The notes: generated by a model from the letters alone, not told the origin. DNA of 64,000 nt from Mesorhizobium helmanticense (GCF_003034915.1 NZ_PZJX01000006.1:62001-126000); one strand, 5' to 3'; shown: positions 46,837 through 56,098, counted from the first letter of the stretch. Translations and numbers: made by a program.

Positions 46837-47699
46837 TCCTTGCCCGTCAAGGCGGGGCCCGTCACGACAGGCGTGTCGGAAAGTCCGCCCCACTCCGTCC
46901 ATGAACCGTCGTAAAGCCTGTTGTCGGTGTGGCCAAGCGTCTCCAGCGCCAGCGTGATCGCGGCCGCGGTGATGCCTGAACCGCAAGAGGTGACGACCGG
47001 CTTCGACAGATCGATGCCGGCTCCCTCGATCACCTTGCGCAAACGATCCTTCGACAACAGTTCGCCGTTCTCGGCGAGCACCGATGACGGCAAATTGTTC
47101 GCTCCAGGCATATGACCGGAGCGGATGCCTGCGCGAGGTTCGGGCTCAGTGCCGGCAAACCGGCCAGCGGACCTTGCATCGGCGATCTGGCTCTCCTTCG
47201 TCTCGACGATGCGGCGCATATCGGCAAGGCTGGCGACACGCTTGGCATCGAAGTCGGCGTGAAACACGCAAGGCGCTGTCTTCGTCGGCTCCGCCGTCAC
47301 CGGTCGTCCCGCCGCTTTCCAATGGTCGAAGCCGCCGTCCAGTATGTAGACCTGGAACACGCCCATGACGCGGAACATCCACCAGGCGCGCGGCGCTGAG
47401 AAAAAGCCCGGACCGTCATAGACGATAATGGTGTCGTCAGCCGAAATGCCCATCGCGCCGACATACTGGGCGAAATGCTGCGGCGAAGGCAGCGTGTGCG
47501 GCAAGGCCGAATCAGGGTCCGATATCGCATCCTGATCAAGGAAGCGGGCGCCCGGAATATGTGCCGCCTCATATTCGGCGCGCGCGTCCCTGCCTTGCGC
47601 CGGCAGATACCAGGACGCATCGACGATGGTCAGGCCCGGTTCGTGGAGACGAGCCTGCAACCAGTCCGCATCGACGGTGAAAGGGCTGTCTTCGGCCAT
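46833..47699 (-). CDS. sseA: 3-mercaptopyruvate sulfurtransferase (two-rhodanese)
   Basis: A 288-residue sulfurtransferase that moves sulfur from 3-mercaptopyruvate to acceptors such as cyanide or thiols. Two rhodanese domains: an inactive N-terminal one (LTIVDASWYLPAQGRDA) and a C-terminal one with the active cysteine in VTSCGSGITAA. The loop CGSGIT marks mercaptopyruvate rather than thiosulfate specificity. ATG 47699 chosen; an upstream frame extension has no family match. It follows alaX by 43 bp and is coupled to the GNAT gene. Confidence 0.93.
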   Translation of the reverse strand: MAEDSPFTVDADWLQARLHEPGLTIVDASWYLPAQGRDARAEYEAAHIPGARFLDQDAISDPDSALPHTLPSPQHFAQYVGAMGISADDTIIVYDGPGFFSAPRAWWMFRVMGVFQVYILDGGFDHWKAAGRPVTAEPTKTAPCVFHADFDAKRVASLADMRRIVETKESQIADARSAGRFAGTEPEPRAGIRSGHMPGANNLPSSVLAENGELLSKDRLRKVIEGAGIDLSKPVVTSCGSGITAAAITLALETLGHTDNRLYDGSWTEWGGLSDTPVVTGPALTGKE

Positions 47700-47742
47700 T
47701 TTCGTTCTCCCGCTTCGCCCCAGGCGGAGCTTCTGTATTTTA

Positions 47743-48486
47743 TCAAGCTGCCGGCATCGGTCCAAAGCGTATACGGAAGCGCCGGTTCTCGCGGCCCTTC
47801 TTCTCGATCTTGCCGATATGGATCTCGCCGACTTCACCAGTGCTCTTCACATGGGTGCCGCCGCAAGGCTGGCTGTCGATCGAGGCGTTGTCGCCAATGC
47901 AGACCAGGCGGATTTGGCCGGTGCCGACGGGCGGCCGCACATTCTTGGATTTGACCAGACCAGGATTGGCCGCCAGTTCCTCGTCCGATATCAGCCTGAC
48001 AAAGATCGGATGGTCGGCCCGCACCAGTTCCATCACCTTTGCCGTCACATCTTCCTTGGTAAAGCCGGCATCCGGGATGTCGAAGTCGACGCGGCTGTCG
48101 TCCTCGGAAACCGCGGCACCCGTGATCGGGAACGGGCAGACGACGGTGAGCAGGTGGCAGGCCGCGTGCATGCGCATCAAAAGATGCCGCCGCCGCCAGT
48201 CGATGGCGAGCTTGACCCGTTCGCCGACGGCCGGCGCCGGCTGGTCGGGCGCCGGCACATGGATGATCTCGTCCTTGGTCTCGCCGGTGATGGTGGCGGC
48301 AATCGCGATCACGCTACCGTCGGCGCGCTCGAGCGCACCCGTATCCCCTGGCTGTCCACCCGACGTGGCATAGAAGATGGTGCGGTCGAGAATGATGCCG
48401 CCGCGCTCGTTGATGGCGACTATGGTGGCGTCGGCGGTGCGCAGATAAGCATCGTCGCGAAACAGCGCCTGCGTCTTATAGGACAT
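47743..48486 (-). CDS. Alanyl-tRNA editing protein (AlaX-like)
   Basis: A 247-residue free-standing editing domain related to the AlaRS editing region, which hydrolyses tRNA-Ala mischarged with serine or glycine. The zinc site is visible as HAACH (MHAACHLL) and CGGTH (QPCGGTHVKSTGE). The N-terminal barrel has FYATSGGQPGDTG. The start overlaps the cysK stop as TGATG; a GTG three bases earlier (48489) would overlap as GTGA. Placement with cysteine synthase and mercaptopyruvate transferase suggests co-regulation but no direct functional link is known. Confidence 0.93.
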   Translation of the reverse strand: MSYKTQALFRDDAYLRTADATIVAINERGGIILDRTIFYATSGGQPGDTGALERADGSVIAIAATITGETKDEIIHVPAPDQPAPAVGERVKLAIDWRRRHLLMRMHAACHLLTVVCPFPITGAAVSEDDSRVDFDIPDAGFTKEDVTAKVMELVRADHPIFVRLISDEELAANPGLVKSKNVRPPVGTGQIRLVCIGDNASIDSQPCGGTHVKSTGEVGEIHIGKIEKKGRENRRFRIRFGPMPAA

Positions 48487-49520
48487 CACGCGACCTTTTC
48501 GAACGGTACCGAAATGTCGGCTTTCTCTTCCATCCAGCCCGGCACCGGCAGCTGCTTTTCGCGCAGGAACTGCGGGTTGAACAGCTTCGACTGATAGCGC
48601 GTGCCGTAGTCGCAGAGGATGGTCACGATGGTGTGGCCGGGACCCAGCTCCCGCGCCAGCCGGATCGCGCCGGCAATATTGATGCCGGTCGAGCCACCGA
48701 CGCAGAGCCCCTCCTCCTGGATCAGGTCGAAGACGATGGGCAGCGCTTCCTCGTCGGGTATCTGGAAGGAAAAATCCGGCGTGAAGCCTTCGAGGTTGGC
48801 GGTGATCCGCCCCTGCCCGATGCCCTCGGTGATCGAGCTGCCCTCGGATTTCAATTCGCCGCTGGTATAGAAACTGTAGAGCGCGGCGCCCAGCGGATCG
48901 GCGAGCGCGACCTTGATGTCCTTGCTCTTGGCCTTCAGCCCGAAGGCGACGCCGGCCAGCGTGCCGCCGGACCCAACGGCGGACACGAAACCATCGACCT
49001 TGCCGTCGGTCTGGTTCCAGATTTCCTGCGCAGTGGTGCGGATATGGCCGTCGCGGTTGGCGACATTGTCGAACTGGTTGGCCCAGATCGCACCATTCGG
49101 CTCGGACCGGGCCATCTGCGAGGCCAGGCGGCCCGACAGTTTCACATAATTGTTGGGGTTCTTGTAGGGAACCGCGGGCACCTCTATCAGTTCGGCGCCG
49201 AGCAGTTTGATCGTGTCCTTCTTCTCCTGGCTCTGCGTGTCGGGAATGACGATCACGGTGCGGTAGCCGAGCGCCTTGGCGACCAGCGTCAAGCCGATGC
49301 CGGTGTTGCCGGCCGTCCCCTCGACGATGACGCCGCCCGGTTTCAAAAGCCCACGCTGCTCGGCGTCGCGGATGATGAACAGGCCGGCGCGGTCCTTGAC
49401 CGACTGGCCCGGGTTCATGAATTCGGCCTTGCCCAGAATCTCGCAGCCGGTTGCTTCCGAGGCCTTGTTGAGGCGGATCAGGGGCGTGTTGCCGATCGCT
49501 TCAATTACAGAACGTGGCAT
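48486..49520 (-). CDS. cysK: Cysteine synthase A (O-acetylserine sulfhydrylase)
   Basis: A 344-residue PLP enzyme making cysteine from O-acetylserine and sulfide. The PLP lysine is in NPGQSVKDRAG; the substrate loop GTAGNTGIG and the phosphate-binding GGSTGINIAGAIRLA are present. It is longer than a classical CysK (about 310-320 residues), with a C-terminal extension LREKQLPVPGW; it resembles the CysK2/CBS-like group, so the sulfur donor is not certain. ATG 49520. First gene of the cysK-alaX-sseA-GNAT run. Confidence 0.93.
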   Translation of the reverse strand: MPRSVIEAIGNTPLIRLNKASEATGCEILGKAEFMNPGQSVKDRAGLFIIRDAEQRGLLKPGGVIVEGTAGNTGIGLTLVAKALGYRTVIVIPDTQSQEKKDTIKLLGAELIEVPAVPYKNPNNYVKLSGRLASQMARSEPNGAIWANQFDNVANRDGHIRTTAQEIWNQTDGKVDGFVSAVGSGGTLAGVAFGLKAKSKDIKVALADPLGAALYSFYTSGELKSEGSSITEGIGQGRITANLEGFTPDFSFQIPDEEALPIVFDLIQEEGLCVGGSTGINIAGAIRLARELGPGHTIVTILCDYGTRYQSKLFNPQFLREKQLPVPGWMEEKADISVPFEKVA

Positions 49521-49736
49521 ATAGGTTCCTTTATGCGTGCGGCGAGACCCTAGAAACCCACCGCTTCGGTTTCAAGGCAAGATTTCATCTGGTCCAGTCG
49601 CATTTCCGGCACTGCAATTCCCTCAAACCGGATACCGCGCTCGGGCGTCCATTTAAACCTTGTCTGGAAAAGCACTCTTTTCATTCGATTTCTTCGTCGC
49701 TAGAGCACAAGCTAAGAAAGAGTCGCAGGACACGGC
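49521..49736. promoter_or_regulatory. Divergent intergenic region cysK / SDR gene
   Basis: A 216-bp gap between divergent starts; promoters for the cysK run and the SDR gene should be here. No strong repeat or operator was noticed. AGGAC precedes the SDR ATG. Confidence 0.35.
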
Positions 49737-50558
49737 ATGACACTCTACCGGGCCAACCCGAAGCACGGCGTCGCCTGGATCACGGGCGGCAGCAGCGGCA
49801 TCGGCCGCTCACTGGCCAAGGATCTCGCAGCCCAGGGCTATTCCGTCGCGGTGTCGTCGCTCGACGACGATCCGATCGACACGCTTGTTGTCGAGACGGC
49901 GCAGATGCCGGGCCGCGTCACGGCCTATCCCTGTGACGTCACCGACGAGAAGCGCATGGCAAGGACGGTCGCGGCTATCGAGAAAGATCTCGGCCCGATC
50001 GTGCTCGCCGTCTTCAATGCCGGAAACTACATCGCGACGCCGGGCGAGGATCTTACCGTGCGCGGGTTTCGCCAGTCCTTCGAAGTCAATTATTTCGGCA
50101 TCATCAACGGCCTGGTGCCGGTTGTCGAACGCATGCGCGTGCGTGGGCGCGGCCACATCGTGCTGGTCGGTTCGGTCACCGCCTATTTCGGCTGGCCGAC
50201 CACGGCGGCCTATGGCGGCACCAAGGCGGCGATCAACATATTGGCGGAGTCGCTCAAATATGACTTCGACAAGATGAACGTCCGCGTCCAGGTGATGAAT
50301 CCGGGCTTTGTCGACACGCCGCTGACCGAGAGGAACCTGCTGCCGATGCCCGGGCTGATGCCCGTCAACCGTGCCTCGCGGCGCATGGCGCGCGGCATCA
50401 ACTCCGGCGGCTTCGAAGTCACCTTCCCGCGCCGCCTGAGCTGGGGGCTGAAACTGCTCAGCATCCTGCCCAGACCGGTCTGCCGGTGGGTCATCAGCAC
50501 TGCGACGCGCTGGAAGTCGCGGCCGCTGAATTTCGACCGCAAGCCACCGAACGAATAA
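49737..50558 (+). CDS. Short-chain dehydrogenase/reductase
   Basis: A 273-residue SDR with the NAD(P) site WITGGSSGIGRSLAKDLA, structural NAG (VFNAGNY), catalytic serine in VLVGSVTAY and YGGTK with the catalytic Tyr and Lys. The C-terminal segment (about residues 220-273) contains a hydrophobic patch (LSWGLKLLSILPRPVCRWVI) that could associate with membranes. Substrate unknown. It starts with ATG at 49737 and is followed 72 bp later by the alpha/beta hydrolase gene, probably in one transcript that ends at the 51611 terminator. Confidence 0.9.
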   Translation: MTLYRANPKHGVAWITGGSSGIGRSLAKDLAAQGYSVAVSSLDDDPIDTLVVETAQMPGRVTAYPCDVTDEKRMARTVAAIEKDLGPIVLAVFNAGNYIATPGEDLTVRGFRQSFEVNYFGIINGLVPVVERMRVRGRGHIVLVGSVTAYFGWPTTAAYGGTKAAINILAESLKYDFDKMNVRVQVMNPGFVDTPLTERNLLPMPGLMPVNRASRRMARGINSGGFEVTFPRRLSWGLKLLSILPRPVCRWVISTATRWKSRPLNFDRKPPNE

Positions 50559-50630
50559 ACTGTCCACAGGGTACGAGTTGCCTGGTTGCAATCGCGGCCA
50601 TAGGTTGAGAATTGTTGTTTGGAGTCTGCG

Positions 50631-51605
50631 ATGGGGCGACGGATCGTGCTCGCGGTGCTGGGTCTTGTCGTCATCCTTGTCCTGGCCGTCCTGCTTGGCC
50701 CGCGTGTGCTGGTCGACACCACGATCCGTTTCGATCCTTCGGTGATCGGAGACGATCCGCAGGCCTATCTGGCGCGCAAGGAAGCCGCCGCGCCTGATAT
50801 CCGCGACGGGCTGGAGAAGGAAATCATCTGGGCAAACCCGATGGTTCACGCCAGGACGAAGCTTTCAATCGTCTACATCCACGGATTTTCGGCATCGAAG
50901 GGCGAGGTCCGTCCGCTGCCTGACGAGGTCGCCGACCAGCTCGACGCCAATCTCTTCTACACCCGCCTCACCGGCCATGGGCAGGACGGCGCCGCGATGG
51001 CTGAAGGCAGCGTCAACGCCTGGATCAACGACTTCGAGGAAGCGCGCGCCATAGGCCGGGCGATCGGCGACAAGGTGATCGTCATCGGCACCTCGACCGG
51101 CGGCTCGCTGGCGGCGTGGGCGGCGACGCAGCCCGGCGCTTCGGACGGCATTGCGGCGATCGCGTTCATCTCGCCGAATTTCGGCGTGAAGGCTTCCGGC
51201 GCCGAACTGCTGACCATGCCATGGGGCAAACAGATCGCCGAACTGGTCATCGGCAAGCAACGCAGCTTTGAGACGCGCAACGCCTTGCACGCGAAATTCT
51301 GGACATACCAGTATCCGACGGCGGCGACGCTGCCGATGGCGGCGCTGACGGAACTCGCCTATGGCGCGCCGGTGGAGAAGGCGACCATCCCTGCCTTGTT
51401 CATCTTTTCGGATTCGGACGCCGTGGTGCGGCCCGACCGCACCCGCGAAATTGCCGGGCGCTGGGGTGCGGCACACGAGCTGGTGCCCGTGGACGACACC
51501 GACGACAAGGACAACCACGTTATTGCCGGCGACGCGCTGTCGCCGTCGACCACGGCTTTCCTCGCACAGCGGATCGTGGTGTGGGTGGAGGCCGTGGTGC
51601 AGTAG
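50631..51605 (+). CDS. Membrane-anchored alpha/beta hydrolase
   Basis: A 324-residue alpha/beta hydrolase with an N-terminal membrane anchor (VLAVLGLVVILVLAVLLG). Nucleophile elbow GTSTGGS, oxyanion loop YIHGFSASKGE, acid FSDSDAVV and catalytic histidine in KDNHVIAGD. The start is ATG 50631 with GGAG 6 nt upstream; an upstream TTG at 50619 is less likely. The fold suggests a lipase or esterase facing the periplasm or cytoplasm, substrate unknown. A strong terminator follows. Confidence 0.88.
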   Translation: MGRRIVLAVLGLVVILVLAVLLGPRVLVDTTIRFDPSVIGDDPQAYLARKEAAAPDIRDGLEKEIIWANPMVHARTKLSIVYIHGFSASKGEVRPLPDEVADQLDANLFYTRLTGHGQDGAAMAEGSVNAWINDFEEARAIGRAIGDKVIVIGTSTGGSLAAWAATQPGASDGIAAIAFISPNFGVKASGAELLTMPWGKQIAELVIGKQRSFETRNALHAKFWTYQYPTAATLPMAALTELAYGAPVEKATIPALFIFSDSDAVVRPDRTREIAGRWGAAHELVPVDDTDDKDNHVIAGDALSPSTTAFLAQRIVVWVEAVVQ

Positions 51606-51610
51606 AAACG

Positions 51611-51648
51611 AAAGGGCGATCAGAGCATTGCTCCGATCGCCCTTTTTT
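51611..51648 (+). terminator. Rho-independent terminator after the hydrolase gene
   Basis: Stem AAAGGGCGATC / GATCGCCCTTT with an inner GAGC / GCTC pairing, followed by TTTTTT. Starts 6 bp after the hydrolase stop; its A-rich left side could also serve the convergent helicase gene. Confidence 0.93.
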
Positions 51649-51694
51649 ATTTATCAGCGATCAAGCCGGGCTCAATCCGCCGAAGTGGCATTCA

Positions 51695-53143
51695 TCAGGC
51701 AGCGTGCGTCGCCGGCCGCTTGCCGCCAAAGCGGCGCTTGTTGTTGCCCTTGAACGGCTTGCGGCCTTCCGGGCGGTCGCCTTGATGCTTGGCCGCGAAC
51801 GGCCGGTCGCCGGCCGGCTTGTCGCCGAACCGCTTCTTGCCGAAGCCGTTGCCACCACCGGGCCGCCTGCCGTCGCGACGGCCATTGTGGTCGGGGCGGC
51901 TGTTGGCCGGCTCGAAGCGCTCGTTCTTTTCGGCCGGATTGCGCTGCGGATCCGGGCTGCCGAGATGGTCGGCAACGACAGGCAGCTTGGTGCGGATGAT
52001 GCGCTCGACCTGGCGCAGCTTGCTGTTTTCGGAAGGATCGCAAAGCGTGATCGCAATGCCATCCATGCCGTTGCGGCCGGTGCGGCCGATGCGGTGGACA
52101 TAGCTCTCCGCCTCGTCCGGCAGGTCGAAGTTGACGACGTGGCTGATGCCGGGCACGTCGATGCCGCGCGCCGCGATATCGGTGGCGACAAGAATGCGCA
52201 CCGAACCGTCGCGGAAATCGTTCAGTGCCTTCTGGCGGGCGTTCTGCGACTTGTTGCCGTGGATGACGGCGGCCTTGAAGCCGTCGCGCTCGAGGTCCTT
52301 CGTCACCCTGTCGGCGCCATGCTTGGTGCGCGAAAAGATGATGACGGACTTCATTGCGTCGTCGGCGAGCATCGTCGACAGCACCTGGCGCTTCTGCTTG
52401 GTGCGGGCAAAGACGACGCCCTGCACGATCTCGGCCGCCGCGGTGCTTTGCGGCGCGACTTCGACGCGGATCGGGTTCTTCAGCAGGCCTTTGGCCAGCT
52501 CGGCGATTTCATTCGGCATGGTCGCAGAGAACAGCACCGTCTGGCGGTCGGGCGCGGTCGCCTTGGCGATGCGCTTGACGTCGTTGATGAAGCCCATGTC
52601 GAGCATGCGATCGCCCTCGTCCAGCACCAGCCATTTGGTGTCGGAGAGGATGAGGTCACCCTCGCGCACCAGGTCGGTCAGACGGCCGGGCGTGGCGATC
52701 AGGATGTCGACGCCGGGCGCAACCTTCTTCACCTGGCTGAAGCGCGAGACGCCGCCAAGCACAAGCGCGGTCGAGACATGCGCGCCCTTGGCGAGGATCT
52801 TGATGGTGTCCTCGATCTGAACGGCGAGTTCGCGCGTCGGCGCCAGGATCAAGGCACGTGTGGTCTTCGCACGGCGCTTGGTGCCTAGCGCGATGATCTT
52901 CGACAGGATCGGCAACGCGAAGGCCGCCGTCTTGCCCGAGCCGGTCTGTGCGATGCCGAAAATGTCACGGCCTTCCATCTGCGGCGGGATCGCCTGCATC
53001 TGGATCGGCTTCGGTTCGGTAAAGCCGGCGCCATGGGTCGCCTTGAGCAGCGCGCCGGTAATTCCAAGGGCTGCGAAACCGGAGAGTTCCGCAGTGCTGC
53101 CGGTCGAGTTGGTGTTACCGGCAAAGGTGTTTTCGTTGGTCAA
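51695..53143 (-). CDS. DEAD-box-type RNA helicase, RhlE-like (DEGD variant)
   Basis: An ATP-dependent RNA helicase of 482 residues. Q motif (EPKPIQMQAIP), motif I AQTGSGKT, PTRELAVQ, motif II DEGD in place of DEAD, SAT, and VHRIGRTGRNG. A basic, Gly/Arg/Lys-rich tail (about residues 400-482: RRDGRRPGGGNG, NKRRFGGKRP) should bind RNA. The start is TTG at 53143. By family it assists ribosome assembly or mRNA turnover, especially in the cold. The long leader upstream of the gene carries two palindromes. Confidence 0.93.
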   Translation of the reverse strand: MTNENTFAGNTNSTGSTAELSGFAALGITGALLKATHGAGFTEPKPIQMQAIPPQMEGRDIFGIAQTGSGKTAAFALPILSKIIALGTKRRAKTTRALILAPTRELAVQIEDTIKILAKGAHVSTALVLGGVSRFSQVKKVAPGVDILIATPGRLTDLVREGDLILSDTKWLVLDEGDRMLDMGFINDVKRIAKATAPDRQTVLFSATMPNEIAELAKGLLKNPIRVEVAPQSTAAAEIVQGVVFARTKQKRQVLSTMLADDAMKSVIIFSRTKHGADRVTKDLERDGFKAAVIHGNKSQNARQKALNDFRDGSVRILVATDIAARGIDVPGISHVVNFDLPDEAESYVHRIGRTGRNGMDGIAITLCDPSENSKLRQVERIIRTKLPVVADHLGSPDPQRNPAEKNERFEPANSRPDHNGRRDGRRPGGGNGFGKKRFGDKPAGDRPFAAKHQGDRPEGRKPFKGNNKRRFGGKRPATHAA

Positions 53144-53537
53144 AATAGTCTTCTTTCACACGGCCTGTAGCCGCAAACATCGATGGCGGCAGGGCGCAAC
53201 CTGCCGTCGAAAAAAATTGATACGAAACGACAAGGCGGGCGGACGTAAACGTCCACTCGGCTGCGCTGTCGTGCCCGCAGGCATCATGCCACGGGGCTTT
53301 TTCGCCACCTTGCCGATCAACGGGAAAGAGGGAAAACAGACGCAACCAGTCTCATTCGTCGAGAAGGCCGGATCTTGCCCGGCCCAAGCGCCTATGCCGC
53401 TGCATATGGCCTAGTTCGCCGCGCAATGCAAGGGGCGCCATGTTGCGATGCAACAAATCGATGGCAAAAGCGGCGCTTGCGCTCCCTTGCCGGCATGATT
53501 ACCACGAAACGCACCTTTTCGTTTTGGGGATCGACCG
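53144..53537. promoter_or_regulatory. Long divergent region helicase / acyl-CoA carboxylase gene
   Basis: A 394-bp gap with no supported ORF. A 7-bp hairpin CGGCAGG-GCGCAA-CCTGCCG lies at 53187-53206, in the helicase leader, beside an A-run. A perfect 14-bp palindrome GGACGT-AA-ACGTCC lies at 53241-53254 and is a candidate operator. The rest shows no further structure. A long leader would suit cold-regulated helicase expression, but that is inference. Confidence 0.45.
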
Positions 53538-55070
53538 ATGAAGGACGTGCTGAAGGAACTCGAGCGACGCCGCGACATGGCGCGCATGGGCGGTGGCCAG
53601 GTCCGCATCGACGCCCAGCACAAAAAGGGCAAGCTGACCGCGCGCGAGCGTATCGACGTCTTTCTCGACGAGGGCTCGTTCGAGGAATTCGACATGTATG
53701 TCGAGCACCGCTCGACCGACTTCGGCATGGAAAAAACCAAGGTGGCCGGCGACGGCGTCGTCACCGGCTGGGGCACCGTCAACGGCCGGCCGGTCTACGT
53801 CTTTGCCAAGGATTTTACCGTATTCGGCGGCTCGCTATCGGAGGCGCACGCCGAAAAGGTGGTCAAGGTGCAGGAGATGGCGCTGCGTAACCGCGCGCCG
53901 ATCATCGGCCTCTACGACGCCGGCGGCGCGCGCATCCAGGAGGGTGTGGCGGCGCTCGGCGGCTATGCCGAGATTTTCCAGCGCAATGTGCTGGCCTCCG
54001 GCGTGATCCCGCAGATCTCGGTGATCATGGGACCCTGCGCCGGCGGCGACGTCTATTCGCCTGCCATGACCGACTTCATCTTCATGGTGCGCGACACCTC
54101 CTACATGTTCGTCACCGGGCCGGACGTGGTGAAGACAGTCACCAACGAGACGGTGACCGCCGAAAGCCTGGGCGGCGCCTCCGTCCATACGACGAAATCC
54201 TCGATCGCCGACGGCGCCTACGACAATGACGTCGAGGCGCTGTTGCAGATGCGCCGGCTGGTCGATCTGCTGCCTGCTTCCAACACGGCTGATATCCCCG
54301 AGATCGAATGCTACCAGTCGGTCACCGATCACGATCTCTCGCTCGACCGGCTGATCCCCGACAACGCCAACAAGCCCTATGACATCAAGGAATTGATCCT
54401 CAAGATTGCCGACGAGGGCGATTTCTTCGAAATCCAGCAGAGTTTCGCCAAGAACATCGTCACCGGTTTTGGGCGAGTCGAGGGCCGCACGGTCGGCTTC
54501 GTCGCCAACCAGCCGATGGTGCTGGCCGGCGTTCTCGATTCGGATGCCAGCCGCAAGGCAGCGCGTTTCGTGCGCTTCTGTGACTGTTTCTCGATTCCGA
54601 TCGTCACCTTCGTCGATGTCCCCGGCTTCCTGCCCGGCACCGCGCAGGAATATGGCGGGCTGATCAAGCATGGCGCCAAGCTGTTGTTCGCCTATGCGGA
54701 GGCGACCGTGCCGAAGATCACCGTCATCACCAGAAAAGCCTATGGCGGCGCCTATGATGTGATGGCGTCGAAGCATCTGCGCGGCGACATGAATTATGCC
54801 TGGCCGACGGCGCAGATCGCCGTGATGGGCGCCAGGGGCGCGGTCGAGATCATTTATCGCAAGGATATCGGCGACGCGGAAAAGATCGCAGCGCATACAA
54901 AGGCTTACGAGGATCGCTTCCTGTCGCCCTTCGTCGCCGCCGAGCGCGGCTATGTCGACGAGGTGATCATGCCGCATTCTACCCGCCGCCGCATTGCCCG
55001 CGCGCTCAGGATGCTGCGTAACAAGGACATGCAGAACCCCTGGAAGAAGCACGACAACATCCCGCTGTGA
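53538..55070 (+). CDS. pccB: Acyl-CoA carboxylase beta subunit (propionyl-CoA carboxylase type)
   Basis: A 510-residue carboxyltransferase that transfers carboxyl from biotin to propionyl-CoA or a similar acyl-CoA. Family blocks: [78 protein letters not shown] (AcCoA and biotin sites). It begins with ATG 53538. The biotin-carrying alpha subunit (PccA) is not adjacent, since an acetyltransferase gene follows, so PccA would be encoded elsewhere. Confidence 0.94.
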   Translation: MKDVLKELERRRDMARMGGGQVRIDAQHKKGKLTARERIDVFLDEGSFEEFDMYVEHRSTDFGMEKTKVAGDGVVTGWGTVNGRPVYVFAKDFTVFGGSLSEAHAEKVVKVQEMALRNRAPIIGLYDAGGARIQEGVAALGGYAEIFQRNVLASGVIPQISVIMGPCAGGDVYSPAMTDFIFMVRDTSYMFVTGPDVVKTVTNETVTAESLGGASVHTTKSSIADGAYDNDVEALLQMRRLVDLLPASNTADIPEIECYQSVTDHDLSLDRLIPDNANKPYDIKELILKIADEGDFFEIQQSFAKNIVTGFGRVEGRTVGFVANQPMVLAGVLDSDASRKAARFVRFCDCFSIPIVTFVDVPGFLPGTAQEYGGLIKHGAKLLFAYAEATVPKITVITRKAYGGAYDVMASKHLRGDMNYAWPTAQIAVMGARGAVEIIYRKDIGDAEKIAAHTKAYEDRFLSPFVAAERGYVDEVIMPHSTRRRIARALRMLRNKDMQNPWKKHDNIPL

Positions 55071-55141
55071 GGCGGCGTTCCGCGCAGGCACACTTCCCTG
55101 CCTGGGTTGCGGAGTTCTCGGCGTGTCTTTAGGTTTCGCCG

Positions 55142-55720
55142 ATGGCGCTCAAGAAGCTTCGCATTTGGCTAGGGTTGAAACAGCATCCCGATGCGATCCC
55201 AAGACATGCAAAGATTGGGCGCGAAAGCTATGGCATTCACGGCAGAACATTCCTGAACTGCACCGCTGAAAGTCCCATCGAGATCGGCGCATTCTGCTCC
55301 ATTGGTCCGGGCGTACTTTTTATCTGCCAGGCAAGTCATCCAACCAGCACGGCTTCGACTTTCCCCCTTCAGTCGCGGATTTTCAGGCAGAAAAGAAATC
55401 TGGAGTATCTGGTATCAAAAGGCCCGATCGTCATCGGCAACGATGTCTGGATAGGCGCCAGGACCATCGTCATGTCGGGCGTGACAATCGGCCATGGAGC
55501 TATCGTCGCCGCAGGCAGCGTCGTGACGAAAGATGTTGCGCCTTACACGCTGGCAGGCGGGAGCCCGGCCAAGGCGATCAGGCGACGATTCTCCGACGAC
55601 ACGATCTCCACTCTGCTCGAAATCCAATGGTGGAACTGGCCTGTAGACCGCTTGAAAGCGGAGCGCTCAGCTTTCGATCTGACGGCCGATGAATTCGCGC
55701 AGCGCTACAGGTTGGCCTAG
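55142..55720 (+). CDS. Hexapeptide O-acetyltransferase (CatB-like)
   Basis: A 192-residue left-handed beta-helix acetyltransferase. Hexapeptide-rich region ESPIEIGAFCSIGPGVLF, then VIGNDVWIGARTIVMSGVTIGHGAIVAAGSVVTKDV (in blocks) and SPAKAIRRRF, with the catalytic histidine probably in CQASHPTST. The family includes xenobiotic (chloramphenicol-type) and sugar acetyltransferases. It looks less G+C-rich than its neighbours and has a weak ribosome-binding site. Its TAG stop codon is the first base triplet of the palindromic repeat that follows. Confidence 0.88.
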   Translation: MALKKLRIWLGLKQHPDAIPRHAKIGRESYGIHGRTFLNCTAESPIEIGAFCSIGPGVLFICQASHPTSTASTFPLQSRIFRQKRNLEYLVSKGPIVIGNDVWIGARTIVMSGVTIGHGAIVAAGSVVTKDVAPYTLAGGSPAKAIRRRFSDDTISTLLEIQWWNWPVDRLKAERSAFDLTADEFAQRYRLA

Positions 55721-55769
55721 AGCCGGATGATTTCAGGTCAAGTCGACCTGAAATCTGAATCCGGCTCTA
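55718..55769. repeat. Palindromic repeat element A
   Basis: Long imperfect palindrome with arms beginning TAGAGCCGGAT and ending ATCCGGCTCTA, inner ATTTCAGGTC / GACCTGAAAT and a 5-nt loop. The stop codon of the acetyltransferase gene lies inside the left arm. It resembles palindromic repeats dispersed in intergenic regions of Mesorhizobium and relatives. Confidence 0.85.
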
Positions 55770-55782
55770 AATCAAAGAGATA

Positions 55783-55831
55783 GAGCATGATGTCGTCCGA
55801 AAACCACTTCACACTTTTCGGCATCATGCTC
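55783..55831. repeat. Palindromic repeat element B
   Basis: Second hairpin 13 bp after element A: arms GAGCATGATG ... CATCATGCTC and inner CGAAAA / TTTTCG. The pair A+B looks like a composite repeat of the rhizobial intergenic type. Confidence 0.85.
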
Positions 55832-56098
55832 CAGCTCCAGAGGAACCAGCCTCAAGGCGGAAAAATCGAGCCCGACAGAATTCGCCGGCTGGAATAATCG
55901 CGTAAACGGTGGTTGGCCTGCCTTGCGCTCTGGTTTCCGTTCTACTTGAACCGCTTCCATGACGAGCAAGTCCAGTGTGGTGGATCGGCCATTGCCAAAG
56001 CGCGACTTGAAGACAACAATGGTTTCGACGCCCCCGCGCAAGGCCAACAAAGAGCCGCGAACAAGAGAGAGCGTCGGAGGAAACGACAGGAGGAGCCG
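55832..56098 (+). other. Leader upstream of the FIST gene, no supported gene
   Basis: A 267-bp stretch after the repeats. A minus-strand frame (56050 down to 55772) starts with TTG and runs through repeat B, and a plus-strand frame from 55913 (TTG) reads into the FIST gene; neither has a ribosome-binding site. The clear signal is AGGAGG at 56088-56093. Confidence 0.45.

Noticed and set aside
55772..56050. 92-residue minus-strand frame through palindromic repeat B
   Set aside because: TTG start, no ribosome-binding site, and its C-terminus is translated repeat sequence; likely fortuitous.
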